A stretch of DNA of 64,000 bases from an uncultured Alphaproteobacteria bacterium (GTDB lineage: Bacteria > Pseudomonadota > Alphaproteobacteria > Rhizobiales > Ancalomicrobiaceae): positions 1 to 64,000 of the forward strand of contig CALBKH010000104.1 of the NCBI GenBank assembly GCA_937892955.1, written 5' to 3'. Numbering within the stretch: position 1 is the first letter of the stretch; every line of letters starts with the position of its first letter. The notes beneath the pieces were generated by a model that saw only the letters and a program-made list of their open reading frames with translations, was not told the DNA's origin and ran no database searches. The position numbers and the translations under genes were made by a program. Shown in pieces: positions 39,691 through 50,737 of the stretch.

Positions 39691-41952
39691 GTGTTGTCAT
39701 TTTTCGGCAAGAGGTCGCCGCACAAGGCCCTGATAAACGGGAACTCCATCTCCGTCGACGCGGATGAGACATTGTTGCAGGCTGCATTGCGTCAGGAGGT
39801 CGCGTTTCCAAATAATTGCCGCGTCGGCGGTTGCGGCGCCTGCAAGTGCAAGCTCAAGAACGGCAAGGTCGCGGAACTGACCGAAACCGCTTATCTGCTG
39901 ACCGAGAAAGAAATAGCAGACGGCTATATTCTCGCGTGCCAGAGCCGATTGACGTCGGACATCGACATCGAACTGGACGTCGACGCTGCCTTTTCGTCCG
40001 ACCCTGTGCATGCGCGTATCGTCGGGCGCGAGTTCCTTACGCACGACATCGTGCGGATCGATGTGCAGCTCGATCGGCCCATCGCGTACAAGGCCGGTCA
40101 ATACGCTGAAGTGACGCTGGCCGCCGTCCCGGGAGCGCCGCGATGCTATTCTTTCTCCACCGCGCCCAATCCGGACGGTCATGCCAGCTTTACCATCCGC
40201 CGTGTGCCGGGTGGGCGCTTCTCGACCCATGTGTTCGACAATGACGTGATTGGCCACGAGCTGACCGTGCGTGGGCCTGCCGGCGACTTCTATCTGCGCG
40301 ATGGCGCAGAGAAAGTTCTGTTCGTCGCCGGCGGCAGCGGGCTGGCCCCGATCCTCGGCATGCTTGAGGAAATGGATCGCAACGGCGACCGCCGTCCCGT
40401 GACCCTGATCTTTGGCGCGCGACAGCGGAAAGATCTTTACGAGCTCGACCGGTTGGCCGCCTATGCGGCGAAATGGCCCGATTTCCGCTTTCTCCCGGTG
40501 CTGAGCGATGACGACGCCAACACCGAATGGACGGGGCTGCGCGGTCTGGCGACCGATTTCATCAAAGAGCATGCGGCGGGCGTTGCGGCGGCCTATCTTT
40601 GCGGGCCGCCGGCCATGGTCGATGCGGCGATCGAAGCGAACAAGGCAAGCGGCATTGCGCCGGACAAAATCCACGCCGACCGCTTTTTCGTTAAAAAAAT
40701 TGAGAACACCGGTTTCTACGGCGCCGTCGGACTGCCAAAGGTAGAGAGAAGCCCTGCCACGGCCTGGGACTACTTGAAATTCATGCTGCTGCACCTGGTG
40801 GGCTTCGGGGCAATCGCGGCCTATCTCGCTGGCGGCGTTTGGATAGCTGTCGGACTTCTCGGCTTCATCGCGTTGTATGTCGGGGGCGATATGATCGCAG
40901 GGGATGATGTGGTCACCCCAAATTACCGCAAGCCATGGATATTGACGTTACAATTGTGGATGGCGTTGCCCATGCTTTCGGCGATCTCCATCTGCTTCCT
41001 GTGGTCGTTGGCGACAGGCGATCCTCTTGGTCTGGGTAGCTTGGTGCAGAGCGTTACGGGCTATGACGCCATAGCGGCGCGCGACGCAACCGGGCCATGG
41101 ACGCTCTATCTGTGGGGAACGGTTTATTTCGGCTTGCTCATTGGCTTTGTCGGTACGGTTACCGCCCACGAGCTAACCCACCGAACATGGGATCCCATCT
41201 CGCTGTGGATCGGTCGCTGGCTGCTGGCTTTCAGCTACGATGTCGGCTTCGCAATCGAGCACGTCTATGGTCACCATCGTTATGTCTCGACCGAGCATGA
41301 CCCGGCGACGGCACCGCGTGGCCGCAATGTTTATTTCCACATCGTCGCTTCGACGATCAAAGGCAATATAAGCGCGGCGAACATCGAAGCGGACCGTCTG
41401 AGACGGAAGCACCTGCCGGTGTTCTCTCTCCATAACGCTTATATCCGTGGCTTGCTGATGAGCGCCGCACTCGTCGTCGTGGCCTTCGCAATGGCGGGCT
41501 GGACAGGCGTTCTGTTTTTCTCGATCGGCGCGCTCTGGGGGAAAGCGCTCCTGGAGATCGTCAATTACATGGAGCATTATGGAATGGTGCGTTTGCCGAA
41601 CCAAGCCGTTGAGCCGCGCCATTCGTGGAACACCAACAGCACGATCAGCTCCTGGGGCATGTTCAACCTGAGCCGGCATTCCCATCACCATGCCCAGGGC
41701 GAAGTTCCCTATCAGGATCTCATGCCCTTGCCGAGCGCGCCCGTGATGATCGGCGGCTATCTGGCAACGGTCATTGTGACACTGATCCCACCGCTCTGGC
41801 ATCGGTTGATGATCCCGAAACTTATGCAATGGGACCGCGACCACGCTTCGTCCGAGGAACGGATACTGGCGTTGCGCGCCAATCAGCGAAGCGGACTCGC
41901 GGCGCTGACAGATTACGATCCGCGCGATTGGGCTTTGACGCCCGCCGAGTAA
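39691..41952 (+). CDS. alkB: Self-contained alkane monooxygenase: ferredoxin-reductase fused to AlkB
   Basis: A 753-residue fusion from GTG 39691 (GGGAGG upstream). Residues 1-95 are a plant-type 2Fe-2S domain (NNCRVGGCGACKCK with a later cysteine in ILACQSR). Residues 100-335 are an FAD/NAD reductase (RCYSFSTAPN, FVAGGSGLAPILGM). Residues 355-753 are an integral-membrane AlkB hydroxylase with its histidine boxes HELTHR, HVYGHHRYVSTEHD, NYMEHYG and RHSHHHAQG. AlkB normally needs separate rubredoxin and reductase partners; here electrons from NADH can pass within one chain. It oxidises alkanes to 1-alkanols. Confidence 0.9.
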   Translation: MLSFFGKRSPHKALINGNSISVDADETLLQAALRQEVAFPNNCRVGGCGACKCKLKNGKVAELTETAYLLTEKEIADGYILACQSRLTSDIDIELDVDAAFSSDPVHARIVGREFLTHDIVRIDVQLDRPIAYKAGQYAEVTLAAVPGAPRCYSFSTAPNPDGHASFTIRRVPGGRFSTHVFDNDVIGHELTVRGPAGDFYLRDGAEKVLFVAGGSGLAPILGMLEEMDRNGDRRPVTLIFGARQRKDLYELDRLAAYAAKWPDFRFLPVLSDDDANTEWTGLRGLATDFIKEHAAGVAAAYLCGPPAMVDAAIEANKASGIAPDKIHADRFFVKKIENTGFYGAVGLPKVERSPATAWDYLKFMLLHLVGFGAIAAYLAGGVWIAVGLLGFIALYVGGDMIAGDDVVTPNYRKPWILTLQLWMALPMLSAISICFLWSLATGDPLGLGSLVQSVTGYDAIAARDATGPWTLYLWGTVYFGLLIGFVGTVTAHELTHRTWDPISLWIGRWLLAFSYDVGFAIEHVYGHHRYVSTEHDPATAPRGRNVYFHIVASTIKGNISAANIEADRLRRKHLPVFSLHNAYIRGLLMSAALVVVAFAMAGWTGVLFFSIGALWGKALLEIVNYMEHYGMVRLPNQAVEPRHSWNTNSTISSWGMFNLSRHSHHHAQGEVPYQDLMPLPSAPVMIGGYLATVIVTLIPPLWHRLMIPKLMQWDRDHASSEERILALRANQRSGLAALTDYDPRDWALTPAE

Positions 41953-42092
41953 GTCGGGCCGACGGTTAGGCCTTGGCCCTGGCCATGAAGCCGTCTTGCG
42001 ACATTTCTGGCCAGTCGTTCCAAAATTGAGCCCACACAAGAATATTCGCCCATGAAATAAAAGCGTTGGATCAACCAGCGCGGGAGGAAACA

Positions 42093-43802
42093 ATGGAATT
42101 CGATTATGTGATCGCCGGCGGCGGATCCGCAGGCGCAACCCTTGCGGCACGATTGAGCGAAGACCCCTCGGTCACCGTCTGTCTGCTGGAAGCCGGTGGG
42201 CGGGGCGACGGCATCTTGGTCCGGGCGCCGGCCGCCGTGGTCGGGGTAATGCCGGGATATGGCAAGATCAACAACTGGGCTTTCAATACGGTTCCGCAGC
42301 CGGGACTCAAGGGCCGGCGCGGCTACCAGCCGCGCGGGCGGGCGCTTGGCGGGTCTTCCGCGATCAACGCCATGCTCTATGTGCGCGGGCAAAGGCAGGA
42401 CTATGACGGCTGGGCCGACCTTGGTTGCGACGGCTGGGACTGGGACAGCGTGCTGCCCTATTTCAAGCGCTCGGAAAACAACGAGCGCGGCGATAACAAG
42501 TTTCACGGTGTGAACGGCCCGCTTCAAGTTTCCGAGCAGAAAAGCCCGCGACCGATCACGCGCGCTTTCATCGAAGCCGCCCAAGAAATGCAGCTGCGCG
42601 AGCGCGACGATTTCAACACCGGCGACAATGAAGGTGTCGGCCTCTATCAAGTGACCCAGTTCCATGATCGGGCACGCAATGGCGAGCGCTGTTCTGCGGC
42701 CGCGGCCTATCTGCATCCGGTGATGAGCCAGAGGCCCAATCTCAAGGTTCTCACCGGCGTGCGGGCCTCGCGCATCGTGTTCCAGGACAAGCGCGCGATC
42801 GGCGTTCTTTACCGCAAGGGCGGGGCCGAATATCTGCTCCGGGCGAGGCGCGAAGTCATTGTCGCCGCAGGGGCGTTCGGCACGCCACAGCTCCTGCAAC
42901 TCTCGGGCGTCGGACGCGCGCAGGACATAACGCCACATGGCGTCGAAATGGTGCACGAACTGCCCGGCGTTGGTCAGAATCTGCAAGACCACCTCGACTT
43001 CATCCAGGCCTTCAAGACCAAAGACACGGATAATTTCGGGATTGGCCTTGCCGGCGCTGTCGGTCTAACCAAGCATATCGTGCAATGGCGGCGCGACGGG
43101 ACGGGAATGATCGCCACTCCCTTCGCCGAAGGCGCCGCTTTCCTGAAATCGAGCCCGATCGTCGATCGCCCGGACCTGCAATTGCATTTCGTGATTTCGG
43201 TGGTCGATGACCATGCGCGTAAATTGCACCCTGGCTATGGATTTTCTCTCCATGTTTGCGCCCTTCGGCCGCACTCGCGGGGCGAGGTCTTCCTGCAATC
43301 GGGCGACCCACTGGCCGATCCGGGCATCGATCCAAAATTTCTGTCCGATCCGCGCGATCTCGCCGTGCTGGTGAAGGGGGCCAAAATCTCGCGTGAGATC
43401 CTGATGGCCCCGTCCATGGCGAGATATCGGGAGACGGAACTTTTCGGCGTTCGCGACAATATGACGGACGCCGAATGGGAGGAGCATATTCGCTCGCGCG
43501 CGGACACGATCTACCACCCCGTCGGAACCTGCAAGATGGGCGTGGACGAAATGGCGGTGGTCGATCCGCAATTGCGCGTTCGCGGGCTTGCAGGGCTGCG
43601 TGTCGTGGACGCGAGCATCATGCCCGCGCTCATTTCCGGCAACACCAACGCCCCTACCATCATGATCGCGGAAAAGGCCGCCGACATGATCCGAGGCGTC
43701 GGTCCGGCTTCGCGAGCCGCGCCCCCGTTGCGCGACGACAAGACGTCAGACGCTCGCCGGGACGACGTGCCCTGCCTTCAGGTTGCCGAGGTTCTTCAAT
43801 GA
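42093..43802 (+). CDS. alkJ: GMC-family alcohol dehydrogenase, AlkJ-like
   Basis: A 569-residue flavoprotein from ATG 42093 (GGGAGGA upstream). FAD fold FDYVIAGGGSAGATLAARLS, GMC signature RGRALGGSSAINAMLYVRG, and active-site YHPVGTCKMG. AlkJ oxidises medium-chain alkanols to aldehydes and passes electrons to quinone. It lies 140 bp after the AlkB fusion and overlaps the aldehyde dehydrogenase gene by 4 bp. Choline dehydrogenase is the alternative within the family; context favours AlkJ. Confidence 0.88.
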   Translation: MEFDYVIAGGGSAGATLAARLSEDPSVTVCLLEAGGRGDGILVRAPAAVVGVMPGYGKINNWAFNTVPQPGLKGRRGYQPRGRALGGSSAINAMLYVRGQRQDYDGWADLGCDGWDWDSVLPYFKRSENNERGDNKFHGVNGPLQVSEQKSPRPITRAFIEAAQEMQLRERDDFNTGDNEGVGLYQVTQFHDRARNGERCSAAAAYLHPVMSQRPNLKVLTGVRASRIVFQDKRAIGVLYRKGGAEYLLRARREVIVAAGAFGTPQLLQLSGVGRAQDITPHGVEMVHELPGVGQNLQDHLDFIQAFKTKDTDNFGIGLAGAVGLTKHIVQWRRDGTGMIATPFAEGAAFLKSSPIVDRPDLQLHFVISVVDDHARKLHPGYGFSLHVCALRPHSRGEVFLQSGDPLADPGIDPKFLSDPRDLAVLVKGAKISREILMAPSMARYRETELFGVRDNMTDAEWEEHIRSRADTIYHPVGTCKMGVDEMAVVDPQLRVRGLAGLRVVDASIMPALISGNTNAPTIMIAEKAADMIRGVGPASRAAPPLRDDKTSDARRDDVPCLQVAEVLQ

Positions 43803-45529
43803 AACACCAGCAAATCCCGAACCCGGTCGATTTCGGCGTTTACGACACGGCTCTTGCCGTCCTCGATGCGGCCAAAGACGATTGGGCGCGCGTTTCGGTC
43901 GCCGAGCGCATCGACATTCTCGAGGCGATCAAGACATCGCTCATGCAACAGGCGGAGGGATGGGCCGAAATCGCGGCGCGCCGGAAGCTCATTCCGGCCG
44001 GTTCGCCTCTGACCGGCGAGGAATGGATATCAGGACCCTATGCGGTCATGGCCGCCTGCAACGGTCTGATCCTGACCCTCTCGCGGATGAAGAACAAGGC
44101 GTTTCTTGCAGAACTACCCTACCGCCATCTCGGCGACGGACAACTTGCGGTGCGCGTTCTCCCGCACGGTATCTGGGACCGGCTGGTTCTGTCGGGCGTG
44201 AAAGCCGAAGTCTGGATGCAGCGCGACGTCACGGAAACATCATTGCAGGCGGCTTCAGCCTACGATGTTCCGGAGGTCGAGCGTCAGGGCAAGGTGGCGC
44301 TGGTGCTCGGGGCGGGCAATATCGCCGCCATCAGTCCACTGGACGCCTTCCAGAAGATCTTCATCGAGAACCAAGTGGTTCTCCTGAAGATGAATCCGGT
44401 CAACGATTACCTGACAGAATACCTCGACGCGGCGCTGAAACCGCTGATCGACAGGAACGCCCTGCGCATCGTTCGCGGCGGGGGGAGCGCTGGCGCTTAT
44501 CTGGTGGAGCATCCGCTGGTCGAGGAAATCCACATCACCGGCTCCGGCGCGACCCATGACGCGATCGTCTGGGGAACGGGAGCGGAGGGTGAGGCCAATC
44601 GACGGGCGGGCAAACCGCGAAATCCCCGGACCGTCACGTCGGAGCTCGGCGCCATATGTCCTACGATCGTCGTGCCCGGACCATGGTCGAAGGCCGACAT
44701 TCTCTTTCAGGCCGAACAGATTGCCACGCAGAAGCTGCATAATTCCGGCTATAATTGCGTGGCGCTTCAGGCCCTCATCCTTCCGCAAGGCTGGGACCAG
44801 ACGGAAACCTTGATCCGCGAGGTGCATGCCGTCATGGCGCGAGCCGGCCAGCGCGAGGGGTACTACCCCGGAAGCGCGCAGCGATCCGCGGATTTCGTGG
44901 CGCATGGCGGCGCTGAAAGCATCGAACGAGGCCCTGGAGCGCCCGCCTGTCTCGTTGCCAATTTCGACAAGGGCGATTCGGACTGGCTCGCTCACAACGA
45001 GATTTTCGCCCCCGCTCTGACAACGAAAAGCTTGCCTGCGAAAGATCCTGAAACCTATCTGCGCGAGGCGATCACTTTCGCCAATGATCGACTGTATGGA
45101 ACATTGGGCGCGAATGTCATCATTCACCCCCACACGATCAGGGCGATCGGACGCGCGCGGTTTGAAACCTTGCTCGGCGAATTGCGCTACGGCACGATCG
45201 CCGTGAACGCCTGGACCGGGCTCGCCTTCCTGCTCAACGCTTGTCCATGGGGCGGATTCCCCGGCGCCGCCATCAGCAATCCCGGCTCGGGCATTGGAAC
45301 GGTCCACAACACCTTCATGCTGGAGAAGACCGAGCGAACCGTCGTGGAGGCTCCATGGCGACCGTTCCCGCGCAACCTCTTGTCGCTCGGATTCACGCTC
45401 TTGCCTCGCCCGCCCTGGTTCATCACCAACCGCCGGCAGCACGTGCTCGGACGATTGTTGACGCAATTCCAGTACAAGCCCTCGGTCTTGAAACTTCCGA
45501 GGATATTTTTGAACGCGCTCCGGGGATGA
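43799..45529 (+). CDS. Aldehyde dehydrogenase
   Basis: A 576-residue aldehyde dehydrogenase from ATG 43799, longer than the usual 490-500. The catalytic cysteine is in KLHNSGYNCVALQ and the general base in TVTSELGAICPT. NAD contacts include VALVLGAGNIAAISPLDAF. The extra length is at both ends, the last 60 residues being basic and hydrophobic (LLPRPPWFITNRRQHVLGRL), perhaps for membrane association. It would turn the alkanal from AlkJ into a fatty acid, the role of alkH. Confidence 0.85.
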   Translation: MKHQQIPNPVDFGVYDTALAVLDAAKDDWARVSVAERIDILEAIKTSLMQQAEGWAEIAARRKLIPAGSPLTGEEWISGPYAVMAACNGLILTLSRMKNKAFLAELPYRHLGDGQLAVRVLPHGIWDRLVLSGVKAEVWMQRDVTETSLQAASAYDVPEVERQGKVALVLGAGNIAAISPLDAFQKIFIENQVVLLKMNPVNDYLTEYLDAALKPLIDRNALRIVRGGGSAGAYLVEHPLVEEIHITGSGATHDAIVWGTGAEGEANRRAGKPRNPRTVTSELGAICPTIVVPGPWSKADILFQAEQIATQKLHNSGYNCVALQALILPQGWDQTETLIREVHAVMARAGQREGYYPGSAQRSADFVAHGGAESIERGPGAPACLVANFDKGDSDWLAHNEIFAPALTTKSLPAKDPETYLREAITFANDRLYGTLGANVIIHPHTIRAIGRARFETLLGELRYGTIAVNAWTGLAFLLNACPWGGFPGAAISNPGSGIGTVHNTFMLEKTERTVVEAPWRPFPRNLLSLGFTLLPRPPWFITNRRQHVLGRLLTQFQYKPSVLKLPRIFLNALRG

Positions 45530-45624
45530 TCGAGGAGGAGGCCGCCTGGCCGAGCTGATTGTCTCTTCCGCAACGGGATTCGAATCGTCAATGTTGCGCG
45601 AGCTGGATCGCCAATCCCGTGGGG

Positions 45625-45720
45625 GGATGGAGCTTGCATCATGCAGCGCTCCATCCGGTGCCCGCCCGGACCCGTGGCCGGATCTCGCGCGTCGAGGCGA
45701 TCCGCCCACGGGTCCGGGCG
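45625..45720. repeat. Two strong adjacent hairpins between alk genes
   Basis: First: GGATGGAGC (45625-45633) pairs with GCTCCATCC (45648-45656), with TGCAT/ATGCA nested inside. Second: a 15-bp perfect stem, left arm 45663-45677, right arm 45706-45720 (core GCCCGGACCCGTGG), with a GGATC/GATCC pair inside its loop. No T-run follows. They fill much of the 355-bp gap before the acyl-CoA ligase gene and may end the alkB-J transcript or be an intergenic repeat. Confidence 0.7.
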
Positions 45721-45884
45721 AGCGCCCCACCGATCGACGAGCATAGCGCGCTTCGAGCGATTGCCGCCCCCATCCGAAGTTGCGCGGGACAGCCGCAGTC
45801 GATCGGGTTCAAGTTCGGTGACCTGAACGTCACCCTGGTGCCGCATAGTATACGAGACACAAGAAGACCACGCGGGAGGAAGAC

Positions 45885-47513
<1,629 letters not shown>

Positions 47514-47803
47514 GGGGGGGGCAGATTTTCCGTGCCGCGATGGGCCACAAGATTGGCGGGTCGAAGAGCAGGCTGGGCGGAATCGAGCGGCCAAGCGGGC
47601 TACTACCCTGCGGGCCGAGCGGTGCAGTCTCGGTGGATCGCACAATCACGAGGACATATGAGGATTGGCTTCATCGGCTCGAATTCTATCCCACCGCGGC
47701 CAAACTTCGCCCGCGCGGTCTGAAAAAGGATAGACTGTTCTTTCCGAAACCGTCCGATCTTGGCCGCCTTGCCGGCCTGATGAGTGCGGGATAGTTTACG
47801 TCG

Positions 47804-47831
47804 TTGACGACGTCGCTATTGACGTCGTCAA
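47804..47831. repeat. 11-bp inverted repeat before IS66 orfA remnant
   Basis: TTGACGACGTC (47804-47814) and GACGTCGTCAA (47821-47831) are perfect complements with a 6-nt loop, followed at once by AGGAGG. It probably is the leader of the IS66-type orfA. The 290 bp before it (47514-47803) hold nothing I recognise. Confidence 0.6.
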
Positions 47832-47842
47832 GGAGGTGAGCG

Positions 47843-47898
47843 GTGCGCCAGGAGATCCTGATCGGCCCGGAGCGACGGCGACGATGGTCTGAAGGGAG
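47843..47898 (+). pseudogene. IS66-type orfA, 5' fragment
   Basis: From GTG 47843, after AGGAGG, the frame reads VRQEILIGPERRRRWSEG, the typical start of the small IS66-family protein (TnpA/OrfA). The family match stops after about 17 residues, where IS110-type sequence begins. The IS66 element was therefore cut, most simply by the IS110 insertion. Confidence 0.6.
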
Positions 47899-49010
47899 CC
47901 CGTCCCCCCCGAGGGTACGGATCCCGTGCGGGAGCAAGGGCCCCTTCCGCGTTCTTCTCAACCCTGAACAGTTGCTTGGGACTGCAGATCCCACACGGCA
48001 TGGACAGGAGCCTTCACCATGCCGCAGCCCATCGCCGGCTGCGATCTTTCGCGTGCCTTCATCGATCTCCACTTCCTGCCGGCCGGCAAAGTCGGCCAGA
48101 TCGCCAATACCCCGGAAGCCATCGCGTCTTGGCTCGATACGCTCGGGCGCGATGTCCTCGTCGTCTTCGAGGCGACCAGTGGATGCGACGGCGATCTGAT
48201 CGCGGCTCTTGCCGAACGTGGTCACCCGTTCTCACGGGTCAATCCGCGTCAGGCCCGGGAGTTCGCTCGCGCCACCGGCGTCCTCGCCAAGACCGATCGG
48301 GTCGATGCCCGTGTCCTGGCGCGGATGGGAGCCGCCCTGCCGCTGCCGATCACCGTTCCGGTGAGTGCCGCCCGCTCGCGTCTCTCCGATTTCCTACGTC
48401 GTCGCAGGCAGTTGGTCGACATGTGCAAGGCCGAGAGGCTGCACCGACACAGTGCCGGTCAGGACGAGATCACCACCGCAATCGAGGCAATGATCGACCT
48501 CCTCGGCCGCCAGATCACCGATCTCGATCGACACATCGCCGGGCTCATCGACGAGGACGCGACGCTGGCGAGCCAAGCCCGACTGCTCGCCGCCGTTCCC
48601 GGCATCGTTCCCACCGTCCTCGCCACGCTCCTCGGGGAGTTGCCGGAACTGGGAACCCTGTGTCGACGCCGCATCGCCTCGCTCGCCGGCCTCGCCCCCC
48701 GTGCCCGAGAAAGCGGAACCTGGCGCGGCGCTCGACGCATCTGGGGAGGCCGAAGGAAGGTTCGCGAGGCCCTCTACATAGCCGCCCTCTCCGCCTCGCG
48801 CTACGTCCCGCCCTCGTCGCCCTGCGCGACCGAATGCGCCAGAAAGGCAAGGCGCCGAAGACCATCCTCATCGCCGTCGCCCGCCAGCTCCTCGTCATCC
48901 TCAACGCCATGCTCAAGACAGGCACGCCGATCGCTCTCGCTTGAACAACACAGTTGCCCCCGCGACGTCCGTATCCGACCGAAGTCGCGGGATTTTCATT
49001 GAAAACTATA
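47899..49010 (+). mobile_element. IS110-family element (ends approximate)
   Basis: A transposase gene with about 120 bp of noncoding DNA on its left (47899-48018) and about 65 bp on its right. IS110 elements lack clear terminal inverted repeats, so I cannot set the ends exactly. The left end is placed where the IS66 fragment stops. The left noncoding part is GC-rich with short inverted repeats, and in this family it can encode the bridge RNA that guides target choice. Confidence 0.6.
48019..48944 (+). pseudogene. IS110-family transposase, frameshifted
   Basis: The N-terminal DEDD nuclease domain is complete: GCDLSRAFIDLHF, VVFEATSGCDGDL and KTDRVDARVLARMG. The C-terminal Tnp20 part has VPGIVPTVLATLLGELPELG and GLAPRARESGTWRGARRIWG. 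Near 48806 one base appears to be lost: the expected ending ALVALRDRMRQKGKAPKTIL ... GTPIALA lies in another frame and stops at 48944, while the start frame runs on through low-complexity sequence to 49002. It is probably inactive unless the shift is a sequencing error. Confidence 0.82.
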
Positions 49011-49058
49011 TAGATATTTCAATTGCATAGGTGTTCGCAGTTTTTTCCTGAGTGGCGC

Positions 49059-49398
49059 TCAGCCTGCGACGACCGCGTTGGCGATCGCCGTGGATCCGTC
49101 ATGCCGCGTGGTGGAATAGACGATGCACCAGGCTCGGACGCCGGCAGGAACCGTCTTCTCAAACGGCTCCATGAGGATCAGAGCGCCGGGTTCGCTCGGG
49201 AGCACGTCGGGGGCGGCATAGAAGGCGCCCGGGTTCGCTCGGGAGCACGTCGGGGGCGGCATAGAAGGCGCCCGGGGTCGCCGGTCGCGACGCCCACCAG
49301 GATGTTGCGACGGCGAGGATGACCGCAACGGACAGACCGGCAGCGATGCGTGCTGAAGCGACTGGTCTCGGTCGGGCGCATTTCGTCGGCCTCGGCAA
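49059..49398 (-). pseudogene. Secretory lipase (LIP family) N-terminal fragment
   Basis: The start frame has a signal segment (IAAGLSVAVILAVATSWW) and then GAFYAAPDVLPSEPG. A second copy of GAFYAAPDVLPSEPG, in another frame, continues into ALILMEPFEKTVPAGVRAWC and IVYSTTRHDGSTAIANAVVA, the LIP-family N-terminus. A 43-bp tandem duplication therefore breaks the frame. The gene stops at 49059 near the IS110 right side, so the catalytic part is gone. Confidence 0.7.
49188..49273. repeat. 43-bp perfect tandem duplication
   Basis: Two back-to-back identical copies, 49188-49230 and 49231-49273, beginning GGGTTCGCTCGGGAGCACGT. As 43 is not a multiple of three, the duplication shifts the lipase frame. 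It looks like a slippage event inside a gene already under no selection. Confidence 0.9.
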
Positions 49399-49454
49399 TC
49401 GATGAACAGCGATGGTTCGTCAGCAGCTCCCGAACGCCACCCGGCGTCGATCTT

Positions 49455-50618
49455 ATACCAATGGCCCTCATCCCTGACCGATATGCGCCCAGTCGCGCAT
49501 CCCGATCGATGTGATGACCTCGGGACTGTCGACGAGCCTTCGCCAGGCCTCGCAGGCGGCGTCGACGATCTCGGCGTAGGTCTCGAAGACGCGGTTGGAG
49601 AGCCAGTTCGATCGCAGGTACTGCCAGATCTGCTCGACCGGGTTCAATTCCGGTGATCGCGACGGCAGGAAGATCAACGTCACGTTCTTGGGCACCGTGA
49701 GGTTGCCGGTGGTGTGCCATCCTGCGCGGTCGAGCAGCAAGACGGCGTGCGATCCTCGCGCGACCATGGTCGAGATCTCATCGAGATGCATCTGCATCGC
49801 CTCGGTGCCGATGTAGGGGAGTGCGAGCGCGGCGCCGACGCCGCGCGCCGGGCAGATCGCGCCGAACAGGTAGGCGTTCTCGTAGCGCTGGTCGGCGGGT
49901 TGGCGTGGTCTCGTCCCTCGCCGTGCCCATTGCCGAACGATGCCGTTCTTTTGTCCGATGCGGGCCTCGTCCTGGAACCAGATCTCGATCCGTTTCCGCT
50001 TCGGCAGATGGCCGACGTGGGCGTTCAGCGTCCGGGCGAAGTTTTTTTGAACGCCTCCATGACCTCGGGATCCTGCCCCGGATGACGGGGGCGTGCGCTG
50101 ATGTGGGAGAAGCCGAGCGCCTTCAGGATCTTGCCGACAGTGCGCTCGTGGTAGTCGACGCCGAAACGCTCGAAGACGACCTTCTTCAGGTCGATGCGCC
50201 GCCAGCGGACGACGCCGTGGACGGCACGATCCGGGCCGGTCTCGACGATCTCGGAGAGTTCGGCCAGCTGCTCCTTCGACAGCCGGGGCGGCTGCCCTTT
50301 CGAGCGGATGTCCCGCAGGCCGTCGGGACCCTGTTCGTTGAACCGGTGGACCCAATCGCGCAGGGTCTGGCGATCCATCCCGCCGATCCGGGCCGCCTGC
50401 TCGCGGTCCATGCCGTCGAGCACGGCCGCCAGCGACAGCAACCGCCGGCTCTGGTTGGCGTGCTTGGAAGTGGCTGCGAGCCGTCGCAGGTCCGATGCCG
50501 AGTAGTCCGTCCGAAGCTTCACCGCAGCGGCCATGGCGCGAATCCTCCCCGCGCCATGGAATCAGCGATCCAATCCCTCGGAAAGCCCCGGAGAGTCAGC
50601 CCCGGCGGCCGATGGTAT
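49455..50618 (-). mobile_element. IS630-family element
   Basis: Near-perfect terminal inverted repeats: ATACCAATGGCC at 49455 and its partner GGCCGATGGTAT ending at 50618 (10 of 12 match). TA dinucleotides lie at both edges, as expected for Tc1/mariner-IS630 insertion. The length of about 1.16 kb is normal. It contains one two-frame transposase. Confidence 0.78.
49468..50534 (-). CDS. IS630-family transposase, two frames joined by -1 frameshift
   Basis: The first frame (50534-50025) has the winged HTH: MAAAVKLRTDYSASDLRRLA, IGGMDRQTLRDWVHRFNEQG. The second (to 49468) has the DDE domain: RIEIWFQDEARIGQKNGIVR, LLLDRAGWHTTGNL and FLPSRSPELNPVEQIWQYLR. They meet at a run of seven A (50042-50048, minus strand) in TTCAAAAAAACTTC; a -1 slip there turns FKKTSPGR into FKKNFARTLN. 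This is the usual programmed shift of IS630 elements, so the enzyme is probably functional. Confidence 0.85.
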
Positions 50619-50737
50619 TACTCTGCGAATGCTCGTCGATCCATGAGGAGTGGATCCGCCGAGTACGGTCACATGCCGTTACAGCACCGTCACATACAGT
50701 TGCAAACCGTCACCGAGACGCGACGATCGTGTAGCGC

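Noticed and set aside
49188..49273. Tandem repeat as a CRISPR array
   Set aside because: The two copies are directly adjacent with no spacer and lie inside a broken gene. No cas genes are present.
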